Source: W1P20-047 sp045118335
Lineage (GTDB): Bacteria > Actinomycetota > Coriobacteriia > Coriobacteriales > Eggerthellaceae
Direction of reading: 5' to 3'
Assembly (NCBI GenBank): GCA_045118335.1
Contig: JBGUXY010000048.1
Span: 1-61,798, forward strand
Length of the DNA stretch: 61,798 nucleotides
A program made the translations under genes and the position numbers. The stretch's first letter is position 1. Each line of letters begins with the position of its first letter. Under the pieces are notes generated by a model. It was not told where the DNA came from and did no database searches. It saw only the letters and a list, made by a program, of their open reading frames with translations. This document shows, piece after piece, positions 1 to 6,940 of the stretch.

Positions 1-32
1 AAACCCACATCCCTGCGAACGTGGTCGAATAG
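1..32 (+). CDS. 3' tail of upstream gene, probably murG (partial)
   Basis: An open frame enters from the left edge and stops with TAG at 30-32, one base before an ATG at 33. Only nine codons (THIPANVVE) are visible, so the product cannot be identified from sequence. In this cluster type murG normally precedes murC, and that order is the only reason for the suggestion. Confidence 0.35.
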   Translation, partial: THIPANVVE

Positions 33-53
33 ATGGAGAAAGGTGCCTTGGGC

Positions 54-1457
54 ATGGAGAGCAAACGCATTCGGAAGGTTCACTTCATAGGCATCGGCGG
101 TGTGGGCATGAGCGGCATCGCGCGGGTGGCGCACGATCAGGGTATGGTCGTCTCCGGTACCGACATGAAGGAAAGCCGCTACACCAAGCAGCTTCGCGAT
201 GCGGGCGTGGAGGTGTTCATCGGGCACAGCCCGAATAACATTCCCACCGACCCGGCGCCAGATGTGGTGGTGGTGTCCACGGCTATCATGGATGCGAATC
301 CGGAATATCGCATGGCCAAAGAGCGCGGCATCCGTATCTGGCACCGCGCCAAGATGCTTGCAGAGCTCGGTATCGGCAAGAAGACGCTTGCGGTGGCGGG
401 AACGCACGGCAAGACCACCACGTCCTCGATGGTGGCCTCCACGCTCGATGCCATGGGTGAAGACCCGACCTTCCTCATCGGGGGCATCGTGCGGGCTTAC
501 GGTTCGAACGCCCACTCAGGCGAAGGTCCCTGCTATGTGGTGGAGGCCGACGAAAGCGACAAGAGCTTCACCTACCTTGACCCGCATGCCGTTTTGGCTA
601 CCAACATCGAAGCCGACCATCTGGACCACTACCAAGATCTCGACGAGATCTACTCGAAGTTCTTCGAGTTCATGAGTTCTGTGCACGACGATGGCGTAAT
701 TGTCGCATGCGGCGAAGACGTGATGTTGTCGCAGTTGGCGCGCGAGACGGGCAAGCGCGTGTACACTTATGGTTTCGGCCACGATTTCGATGCCTGCATC
801 AGCAACTACGTCACGCATGGCGTGGGTTCCACCTTCGAACTCGAGCTGCCAGACGGGCAGATCGTGAACGGCGGCGTGAAGCAGAACCCTGGTCGTCACA
901 ACGTGCTCAACGCAGCTGGCACCATCGTGCTGCTGTGGGCGCTGGGCTTCGATGCTAAGCGGGTTGCCGATGCTCTGGGCGATTTCGCGGGCGTGCGCCG
1001 CAGGTTCGACCTGGTTGGGGAAGAGGGCGGCATCACCGTCATCGACGACTACGCGCACCATCCCACAGAAATTGCGGCCACCATCGCAGCCGCGAAGACC
1101 CTGGGCGATTTCGAACGCGTGCACGTGCTGTTCCAGCCACATCGCTATTCGCGGGTGAAGCTGTTTACCGACGTGCTGCACGACGAGTTCAGCCATGCGT
1201 TCGACCAGGCCGATGCCGTCACGTTCATGGACGTGTACTCCGCAGGCGAAACGCCCGTGCCCGGCGTGAACGGCAAGACGTTTTTAAACGTCGTCCTGGA
1301 AAGCGAAGAGCATCCTCCGGCAGCATATATGGCTCGGCGTCAGGAAGTGGTGCCGTATCTGGTATCGAAGCTGAAGCCTGGTGACATGGTGATCACCATG
1401 GGTGCTGGCGACGTGACGGCGATAGGCCCCGAGCTCATCGACGCGCTGCGCAGTTAG
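54..1457 (+). CDS. murC: UDP-N-acetylmuramate--L-alanine ligase MurC
   Basis: Cytoplasmic Mur ligase that adds L-alanine to UDP-MurNAc using ATP, the first step of the peptidoglycan stem peptide. The N-terminal nucleotide-sugar domain shows HFIGIGGVGMSG (about residues 10-21). The ATP loop GTHGKTTTSSM lies near residue 115, followed by VEADESD and the HxDH-type stretch ADHLDHY. A C-terminal Mur ligase domain follows with DDYAHHPTE. The length of 467 aa is normal. I chose the ATG at 54 because GGAGAAAGG (36-43) sits at a good distance before it. The in-frame ATG at 33 has no Shine-Dalgarno and would add seven residues. The gene leads directly into ftsQ, as in other dcw clusters. Confidence 0.95.
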   Translation: MESKRIRKVHFIGIGGVGMSGIARVAHDQGMVVSGTDMKESRYTKQLRDAGVEVFIGHSPNNIPTDPAPDVVVVSTAIMDANPEYRMAKERGIRIWHRAKMLAELGIGKKTLAVAGTHGKTTTSSMVASTLDAMGEDPTFLIGGIVRAYGSNAHSGEGPCYVVEADESDKSFTYLDPHAVLATNIEADHLDHYQDLDEIYSKFFEFMSSVHDDGVIVACGEDVMLSQLARETGKRVYTYGFGHDFDACISNYVTHGVGSTFELELPDGQIVNGGVKQNPGRHNVLNAAGTIVLLWALGFDAKRVADALGDFAGVRRRFDLVGEEGGITVIDDYAHHPTEIAATIAAAKTLGDFERVHVLFQPHRYSRVKLFTDVLHDEFSHAFDQADAVTFMDVYSAGETPVPGVNGKTFLNVVLESEEHPPAAYMARRQEVVPYLVSKLKPGDMVITMGAGDVTAIGPELIDALRS

Positions 1458-1490
1458 CGGCGTCGATTAGGGAGAGAGCGGGCAAGACGC

Positions 1491-2588
1491 ATGGAATCGG
1501 GCTACAACAGGAGGTCGTCCTCCTCGGGTTCGAGCGGACGGAGACAGGCGAGCATGCCTGTTTCTCGCAGTACGTCCCGCCCCCTGCGTTCGGGTTCGGT
1601 GCAACCCCGCTACATCGACATGCCGCCACAAGGCAGAAGATCGGCGAAGAAAGCCGAAAAGGCGGCGCGGAAGGCGCAGGCTCAAGCTCAGGTGCAACCG
1701 CGTTCGAGTAGGTCGTATGGACGTGCGGGAAGCAGACAGGAAAGCTATTCGAGCTACGTGCCCAGCGGTCGTGGTGTTGGAAGGATGCCGCGAATGCGCC
1801 GTGAGCGGGGAGGTGGGATAGGACCCATCATCGCTCGGTTGCTCATCGTGCTCATCATCTTGGCCGTGTTCGGGTTGGGGGGAACGATTCTTTACTTTTC
1901 CAACCTGTTTCCCATTACCAACGTGCAGGTGGCAGGTGCCGAGCACCTCACGCAAGAAGAGGTCGCCGAAGCAGCTGCAATCCCAGCGGATTCAACTATG
2001 CTGCGCGTTGACACGGCGGGCATCCAGCATCGGCTCGAGCAAAACGGCTGGGTGCGAAGCGCAAGCGTGACGCGTGTGCTACCTGGTACGTTGCAGATAA
2101 CCATCACCGAACGCGAGGTCACGGCGGTGGTGACGATCACCTCAACCGAAGACCAGCAAGACGAGGACTGGGTTATAGACGCTGACGGCACCTGGCTTAT
2201 GGAGCTGCCGCCCGGCGACAGCGAGGAAGCAGCCGAGATTCCCGCGCGCGTGTACGAGGACGCTGCCAACGTGCTGCGCATCACCGACGTGCCCTATGGC
2301 GCGCAGCCGGTTGCAGGAACGAAATGCTCCGACGATGCAGTGCTCAATGCACTCAACATCGTGTCGGGGCTCACCACGAACCTGGCGGACGAGATCGTGC
2401 AGGTTTCCGCCACCGATGCGGCAAACACCACGCTCACGCTTGAAAACGGCGTCGAAATCGCTTTCGGCGAAGCCGAAGACATCCGCCTGAAGGAGCGCGT
2501 GTGTCTCGAGCTCATGGAGCAGCATCCCAACGAAATCGCCTACATCAATGTCCGCGTAGCCGAACGCCCCACCTGGCGCTCCATCTAG
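1491..2588 (+). CDS. ftsQ: Cell division protein FtsQ (POTRA domain)
   Basis: Bitopic divisome protein linking early and late division proteins. The first ~113 residues are a basic, Ser/Arg/Gln-rich cytoplasmic tail. One membrane segment follows (about 114-137, rich in L, I and V). Next is a POTRA domain (about 140-208) beginning at the ITNVQVAGAEHLTQEEV stretch and including NGWVRSASVTRVLPGTLQITITER, with a beta-rich FtsQ domain to the C-terminus. The 365 aa length is long for the family because of the tail. GGGAGAGA lies just before the ATG. It sits 33 bp after murC. In standard dcw order ftsZ would follow; here about 34.7 kb of unrelated genes intervene. Confidence 0.92.
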   Translation: MESGYNRRSSSSGSSGRRQASMPVSRSTSRPLRSGSVQPRYIDMPPQGRRSAKKAEKAARKAQAQAQVQPRSSRSYGRAGSRQESYSSYVPSGRGVGRMPRMRRERGGGIGPIIARLLIVLIILAVFGLGGTILYFSNLFPITNVQVAGAEHLTQEEVAEAAAIPADSTMLRVDTAGIQHRLEQNGWVRSASVTRVLPGTLQITITEREVTAVVTITSTEDQQDEDWVIDADGTWLMELPPGDSEEAAEIPARVYEDAANVLRITDVPYGAQPVAGTKCSDDAVLNALNIVSGLTTNLADEIVQVSATDAANTTLTLENGVEIAFGEAEDIRLKERVCLELMEQHPNEIAYINVRVAERPTWRSI

Positions 2589-2629
2589 CAAAGCGCGAAT
2601 GCGATGGTGCGGGCTCCTCAAGACGAAGC

Positions 2630-3052
2630 TTACTTTCCCCGGTGCTTCTGCTTGCGTTTCGCCGTTCGTTGCTCGAAGCGTTCGCGCTTGGCCACCTCCC
2701 GTTTCGTCCGTGCGGCGGCTTTCCGTTGCCGGGCGGCCATTTCCCTCTGCTCTGCAAGTGCCATCTGGGATTTCGTGGACGGCCCACGTTGGGAAAGCTC
2801 CCGCGAAGCCTCTCGTTGGCGTCGCTTCGGGTTGCTGATGGTCTTCGGCTGATCGTGCTCGATTGGATTGGTGAAACGCAAGCTGTCCCAGCGGTGGATG
2901 ACGAACTCCAGGATTTCCTCGTTAGACGGTTCAGCTCCAAAGACGATACGGGCTACCGATAGCTTTCCGTGTTCGTTTCGTTGCGCCAGTCCGACCCAGA
3001 ACTGGCCGTCATGGTATACGGTCATAACGACCGAAACGGTGATATTCCGCAT
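2630..3052 (-). CDS. YjdF-like (DUF2992) protein
   Basis: A 140-aa protein whose N-terminus (ITVSVVMTVYHDGQFWVGLAQRNEHGKLSVARIVFGAEP) matches what I know of the YjdF/DUF2992 family: a beta-rich FDGQFW-like core followed by a highly basic C-terminal tail rich in K, R, Q and A. The biochemical role is unknown. The family is best known because its mRNA leaders often carry the yjdF motif, reported to bind azaaromatic compounds. I chose the ATG at 3052 because AAAGGAGG (3068-3061) lies 8 nt upstream. A longer frame to 3100 has no comparable site. It is convergent with ftsQ and divergent from the crcB unit. Confidence 0.75.
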   Translation of the reverse strand: MRNITVSVVMTVYHDGQFWVGLAQRNEHGKLSVARIVFGAEPSNEEILEFVIHRWDSLRFTNPIEHDQPKTISNPKRRQREASRELSQRGPSTKSQMALAEQREMAARQRKAAARTKREVAKRERFEQRTAKRKQKHRGK

Positions 3053-3185
3053 GGCTGATCCCTCCTTTATGTAGATGCCATGCGGAGAAGGGACAACCAA
3101 GGAGGCAGGTTACTGACGACGCAAGTGCAATCGCACCCCGACTACCCAACGGGGTCGTGTTTTCATCTCCGATAGCGCTATGATA
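3053..3185 (-). promoter_or_regulatory. Structured 5' leader of the YjdF-like gene (candidate yjdF-type riboswitch)
   Basis: On the minus strand a plausible promoter (TTGTCT, 18 nt, TATCAT, around 3183-3212) is followed by a leader of ~130 nt. It holds a CCCCG...CGGGG hairpin (around 3131-3153). It also holds CCTCCTT (3105-3099), exactly complementary to the AAGGAGG ribosome site at 3061-3067, so the site can be sequestered. Position upstream of a YjdF-like gene suggests the yjdF motif; I could not check the consensus. Confidence 0.5.
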
Positions 3186-3330
3186 CCAGCCCCCAAAGAT
3201 ACCAGACAAGCACATCGATAATTGCATATCTAACAATGGAAAAGCCGGCGATGAAAACAAGGCGTTGAGCGTGCTTTCGGAAAGCCAAACCATCTTGCCG
3301 TTTGAAGCGTGGGGTGTCATACTTCTCGCA

Positions 3331-3417
3331 TCGGGAATGAGGCTCTCCCTAGGTTGAACCTAAACCGCGCGATTGCGCTGATGGCTTCTGCATGGATGAC
3401 GTGCAGGGGCCTTTTTT
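3331..3417 (+). promoter_or_regulatory. Fluoride riboswitch (crcB motif) with overlapping intrinsic terminator
   Basis: The aptamer starts with GGGAATGAGGCTCTCCC (3333-3349) and continues with AAACCG (3362-3367) and GCTGATGGCTTCTGCA (3377-3392), the hallmark blocks of the crcB motif. A small extra hairpin (TAGGTTGAACCTA) is inserted between them. The 3' arm GGCTTCTGCA (3383-3392) can instead pair with TGCAGGGGCC (3402-3411), followed by six T residues (3412-3417), forming a terminator. Fluoride binding would therefore keep transcription on, the usual arrangement for this class. Confidence 0.93.
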
Positions 3418-3440
3418 GTCCCTGCGAGAAGGAGGGTGAT

Positions 3441-3806
3441 ATGTTTCTCAACTGTCTCGCCGTCGGATGCGGCGGCTTTATCGGGTCGGTTTTGCGCTAC
3501 CTGGTCGGCGTGCTGGTTCCGCCAGCTTCCTACCCTTGGGCCACGCTCGGCATCAACGTTGTCGGCTCGTTCGCCCTTGCTGTGATTGCAGTGTTCGTGT
3601 TGCGCGGCGTCATGCCGGAAGGCGAGTTGTCTTTGATGTTGCGCGTAGGCCTCTGCGGTGGTTTCACGACCATGTCGACGTTTAGCCTGGAAGTGGTGGA
3701 CCTCGCATCGCGCGGCGCCTGGGCCGGTGCGGTTGGTTATGCGGTTCTCACGTGCGCGTTGTGCGTAGCTGCGGCATTTCTGGGCAGCATGGTTGCGAAG
3801 GGGTAG
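3441..3806 (+). CDS. crcB: Fluoride channel CrcB/FluC
   Basis: Small membrane channel that exports fluoride, working as a dual-topology dimer. The 121-aa protein has four hydrophobic segments and the family signatures GGFIGSVLRY (residues ~11-20), NVVGSFAL and GGFTTMSTFS, whose Thr/Ser/Phe residues line the pore in studied Fluc channels. I start it at ATG 3441 because GGAGGG (3431-3436) is directly upstream; the frame is open further back but that stretch is the riboswitch. Control by the fluoride riboswitch immediately upstream fits the function. It is a single-copy Fluc here, compatible with a homodimer. Confidence 0.95.
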   Translation: MFLNCLAVGCGGFIGSVLRYLVGVLVPPASYPWATLGINVVGSFALAVIAVFVLRGVMPEGELSLMLRVGLCGGFTTMSTFSLEVVDLASRGAWAGAVGYAVLTCALCVAAAFLGSMVAKG

Positions 3807-4047
3807 CAGCAACAAGGGCAGGGAAGCGGCTATTGGATGTGATGAGCATCTCGCAATCAAGTGCTGGCTCGACCGATGGGTGCTCGATTGCGATGCCAGT
3901 CAGGCAATAGATTGTCCAGAGGCAATTGGTGCGGCCATCTAAGACCCCACAATCTCGGTTGAGCACATGACTCTTTGCGCTCACGATTGTGGTGACGAGT
4001 GGAATAAATGGTAGAATGCGCTGCAAAAAGGGGAAAGGAGACGCTCC

Positions 4048-4464
4048 GTGACAACAGTGAAAGACGTGTATTTCCGTCAGGCAAGCCGCAGCCTTTTCTA
4101 TCGTTTCACCTGCGTGGATTGCGGAGAGGCGACTGAATGGATGGAATACAAGCTATGGGGCTTTCAAAGAGTCGGCGCCACGGGCAAATACGATCCCGCG
4201 AAGGTGATAGAGCAGGCGCTCGAGGGTGCGTTGTTCGCCTTGGACAGAAACGTTGGGATAGCAAGGAAGGGCATAGCGAAAGGCCACTGCTTCAGGCCCG
4301 GGTTCTTCGGCGTTCCCGCTTACGACCTGAAAGACAAGTGTCCCTCCTGCGGCAAGAAACAGCCTAACAAGGGGGCAAAGATCGAGTACAGGTGGGCTGA
4401 TGAGGTAGAGATCAGCGACACCGACAACGTGGTGTTCGAAATCCTGAATCTCCCTTTGCAATAA
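4048..4464 (+). CDS. Hypothetical protein with paired CxxC motifs
   Basis: A 138-aa soluble protein starting at GTG, with GGGAAAGGAG (4031-4040) 7 nt upstream. It contains CVDCG near residue 22 and CPSCGKKQ near residue 97, a layout expected for a split zinc ribbon. Between them is a mixed helical region and an aromatic stretch. I do not recognise the family and no domain suggests a reaction. A TAGAAT box lies just upstream (about 4012). The interval before it (3807-4047) holds an imperfect hairpin with CACAATC/GATTGTG arms (3947-3993) and nothing else I can name. Confidence 0.6.
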   Translation: MTTVKDVYFRQASRSLFYRFTCVDCGEATEWMEYKLWGFQRVGATGKYDPAKVIEQALEGALFALDRNVGIARKGIAKGHCFRPGFFGVPAYDLKDKCPSCGKKQPNKGAKIEYRWADEVEISDTDNVVFEILNLPLQ

Positions 4465-4476
4465 GCCAATAGGTGG

Positions 4477-4643
4477 CTACAGCTCCTTTTGTCCATTGTC
4501 GACCTTTGCTCCATCGACGGCTTCTATCGCTATTCGCCAGCCGGTGCTGCTTGCCGCAATGTCTAACAGCTTTCCTTGTCCGTTATCTTCGCAACTACTT
4601 CGCGGGTCTTTCTGTGCTGCCCTTGGTTGAGGTCGTTCTTCAC
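4477..4643 (-). pseudogene. Small frameshifted gene downstream of the nitrogenase-like fusion
   Basis: Two frames on the minus strand look coding and join if one base is restored. The first starts at GTG 4643 with AAGGAG six bases upstream and reads MKNDLNQGQHRKTREVV. The second continues as EDNGQGKLLDIAASSTGW and then RIAIEAVDGAKVDNGQKEL to a TAG at 4477-4479. The break is near 4590, around the GTTGCGAAGATAAC stretch. The combined product would be about 55 aa. I do not recognise it. It lies 28 bp behind the nflHD stop, so it may belong to that operon. Without the repaired frame the product ends after ~26 aa. Confidence 0.4.
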
Positions 4644-4671
4644 CCAAATCTCCTTGTGCATCGTTGGACTG

Positions 4672-6597
4672 CTACAGTCGAGACATCAATCCGTTGAGGG
4701 CCTGTTCGACAAGGAGCAAGGCCCCTTGCACGCCTAGATGCGTCTTGGGGACAAGGTCGATGTAGCCCATTGTCGGTTGGTTTATCTCGATTCCGCAAAA
4801 CGTGCTGTTCTTCAGCATGAGCTCGGCGATCAGGTTCGCGTCGGCGAACACGAGCTCTGCCTGTTCGGGCGAAGCGCTGGTCATCCCCAGGTAATCCTTA
4901 AGGAAAGCGCCATATGCCAGAACTTGCGATGGGTTTCCATCGACGTGGAACGTGACACCCTTTGGTTTTCCCGACGTCGCGTTGACCTGGCGAATCTTGT
5001 ACCACGCAATCGCACGTGCGCGTTCGTTTCGGTCCAGATCCTTGTCGACGCCGGTTTCGCCAATCAAGTTCACGGTGAGCTGGCGGGGCGGCAGCATGGG
5101 ATCCACTATGCTTTCTGCCAGTTTGTGCAGGCACATGCGGATGCCCTCCATGTAATCACCGGCGATATCCCCATCGGCCTTTATTACCATGACGGGGGTT
5201 TGTGGTGTCGACAGCTCTTCAACGCTCAAAACATCGTCGCCCATGATGCCGCTCACGCAAGAACTGATCACGACGATGGCGCCCGGTTTACGCTCAAGGG
5301 CGTTTTGCACATGCTCGCGTAGCTTGTCGGTGCTGCCGAAAACGGCTTCATGACGATCGATTTGGGTGTATTCGAAATTCGGGCTGATGGCAGAAGGCAA
5401 GAGTGTTCCCCGATGGAAGAGGTTGCGCCGTCCCGGAGAGGAAATGGTTTGCCAGGCGTAGAATGCGCAGGAGCGGGGAGAATGGGCGATGACGATGGCG
5501 TCGGTGAGGTGTATTGCCGTTACGACGGCTCCGTTGAACGCGCATCCGTAGAGCGCTGGGCGAGTTGGGCTGTCATCAGATGCGGTGGTTTGCATGCCGG
5601 CCGCATCGTCAGGGGTGTTTGCTTCATGCGGGGAGCTCGACTCGAGTGGCGTGATAGCTTCGGATGAGATGTTCGTTTCGCATGGGGGTTGCTGCACGGA
5701 GCTACCCGCTATTCCAGGCTTTTGGCAGGCAGTGCAAGGAGTTGTTCTTTCCGTGTCATGGATTCTGGCTGCCTGCGGGTTGCCGAAGTCGTGCAGTATG
5801 CATTTTTCCAGGTCGTCGTCATTGAGAGGAAGCGCTTCGAAAAGCGCTGGTCCATCGGCGACTCGCTTGGCAAGCTTTCGAAATATCTCCTGCTCGTCGG
5901 GTTCTTCGGGCAGTTCCATGAGCGTGCAGTTGCGCTGTTCCGCTACGGAAAACCATCTGCTGCGGGGAACGGTTGCCACGATGGGGAGCTTTACGGCATC
6001 GGCGAATCGTTGCACGTAGACATCTTCGTTTTGGAGGTTGCGTGCGTTGAAGATGATGCCTGCCACGCGCTGATGCTGCGATCCGTCGTAGTTGCGAATG
6101 CCGCGAAGGATATTGTTGGCAGCGTAGAGAGCCATGAATTCGCCGCTTGTCACGATAAAAATGGCATCTGCGTACTCTCGGCGTATCGGCACTGCGAATC
6201 CGCCGCATACCACGTCGCCTAGCACGTCGTACATGATAACGTCGTAGCCATCCTTGGCATGATTCCGATCGAGGAACTCGAATGCTGAGATGATACCTCG
6301 GCCAGCGCACCCGACCCCTGGCTTGGGGCCTCCTGCTTCAATGCAGCCGATTCCCAAGGCGCCCGTGTGTAAGATGCTGTGCGTTCGCGCCTGCTCGGTG
6401 GGGGTGACTCGCAGATAGTCGAGCACTGTCGGTATCGAACGTCCGCCCATGATGAGCCGGGTCGAGTCGTGCTTGGGGTCGCACCCGATTTGCAAAACCC
6501 GAACGCCCGACGCGGCAAGAGCCACAGAAAGGTTCGCGCTTACGGTTGATTTGCCGATTCCACCCTTGCCATAGATGGCTATTTCCTTGCGCTGCAT
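4672..6597 (-). CDS. Nitrogenase-like fusion: NifH-type ATPase plus short NifD/BchN-type component 1
   Basis: The N-terminal ~270 residues form a complete NifH/BchL-type iron protein: GKGGIGKS (10-17), CDPKHDS (39-45), and the [4Fe-4S] ligand cysteines at 97 (GVGCAGRG) and 131 (DVVCGGFA), numbered almost as in classical NifH. A low-complexity linker follows (~275-345). Then comes a component-1-like domain of ~290 residues with cysteines 352 (GCAF), 377 (SPRSC) and 447 (SSCVSG), spaced like the cluster ligands of NifD/BchN, and a C-terminal GYIDLVPKTHLGVQGA stretch. Usual component 1 subunits are 420-490 aa, so this half is internally short. No nifK, nifE or nifB neighbour is present. It probably moves electrons in an ATP-driven reduction, substrate unknown, not N2 fixation. 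Start at ATG 6597: AGGTGAGG precedes it and NifH-like proteins begin here. Confidence 0.85.
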   Translation of the reverse strand: MQRKEIAIYGKGGIGKSTVSANLSVALAASGVRVLQIGCDPKHDSTRLIMGGRSIPTVLDYLRVTPTEQARTHSILHTGALGIGCIEAGGPKPGVGCAGRGIISAFEFLDRNHAKDGYDVIMYDVLGDVVCGGFAVPIRREYADAIFIVTSGEFMALYAANNILRGIRNYDGSQHQRVAGIIFNARNLQNEDVYVQRFADAVKLPIVATVPRSRWFSVAEQRNCTLMELPEEPDEQEIFRKLAKRVADGPALFEALPLNDDDLEKCILHDFGNPQAARIHDTERTTPCTACQKPGIAGSSVQQPPCETNISSEAITPLESSSPHEANTPDDAAGMQTTASDDSPTRPALYGCAFNGAVVTAIHLTDAIVIAHSPRSCAFYAWQTISSPGRRNLFHRGTLLPSAISPNFEYTQIDRHEAVFGSTDKLREHVQNALERKPGAIVVISSCVSGIMGDDVLSVEELSTPQTPVMVIKADGDIAGDYMEGIRMCLHKLAESIVDPMLPPRQLTVNLIGETGVDKDLDRNERARAIAWYKIRQVNATSGKPKGVTFHVDGNPSQVLAYGAFLKDYLGMTSASPEQAELVFADANLIAELMLKNSTFCGIEINQPTMGYIDLVPKTHLGVQGALLLVEQALNGLMSRL

Positions 6598-6853
6598 TTC
6601 CTCACCTGCCAAAACCTTCATCGAGCACAGCGGAATCGCCTAGCTATGAGTCGAGTGGGTCCGAACCGCCATAACCGCAGTATTGCACGCAAAGACAAGC
6701 TTCAGTAGCAAAAAGCCACACTTCATGATTGCGCTCGGGCTTGTGCCCCAGATGGTGGGCAAGCTGCAAAAACGGATGCCTAGCCTGTTTCCGCATGCAT
6801 CCATGTGGATGCTACAGGGGCGAGCGAGAAGTGCATTGATTCATGCAATAGCA

Positions 6854-6886
6854 GGGGCGAAACCCCCGAGTTATCGGTTTCGCCCC
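6854..6886. repeat. 10-bp inverted repeat between nflHD and the channel gene
   Basis: GGGGCGAAAC (6854-6863) and GTTTCGCCCC (6877-6886) form a perfect stem with a 13-nt loop, 55 bp past the stop codon of the minus-strand channel gene. No clear T-run follows on either strand. It may still end the channel transcript or block it from entering nflHD. The rest of 6598-6940 shows no convincing gene. Confidence 0.6.
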
Positions 6887-6940
6887 AATGCTTTCTAGCG
6901 TTTCAGCCAGTTAATATGGTCGTTGAGCCAGGTCCGGTGC

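Noticed and set aside
199..1196. Long open frames on both strands inside murC
   Set aside because: They are in other frames of a clear murC, have Arg/Trp-rich nonsense composition, and arise from high G+C.
4672..6597. A nitrogen fixation locus
   Set aside because: Only a fused H/D-like gene is present, without nifK, nifE, nifN or nifB, and the D part is far too short for FeMo-cofactor nitrogenase.
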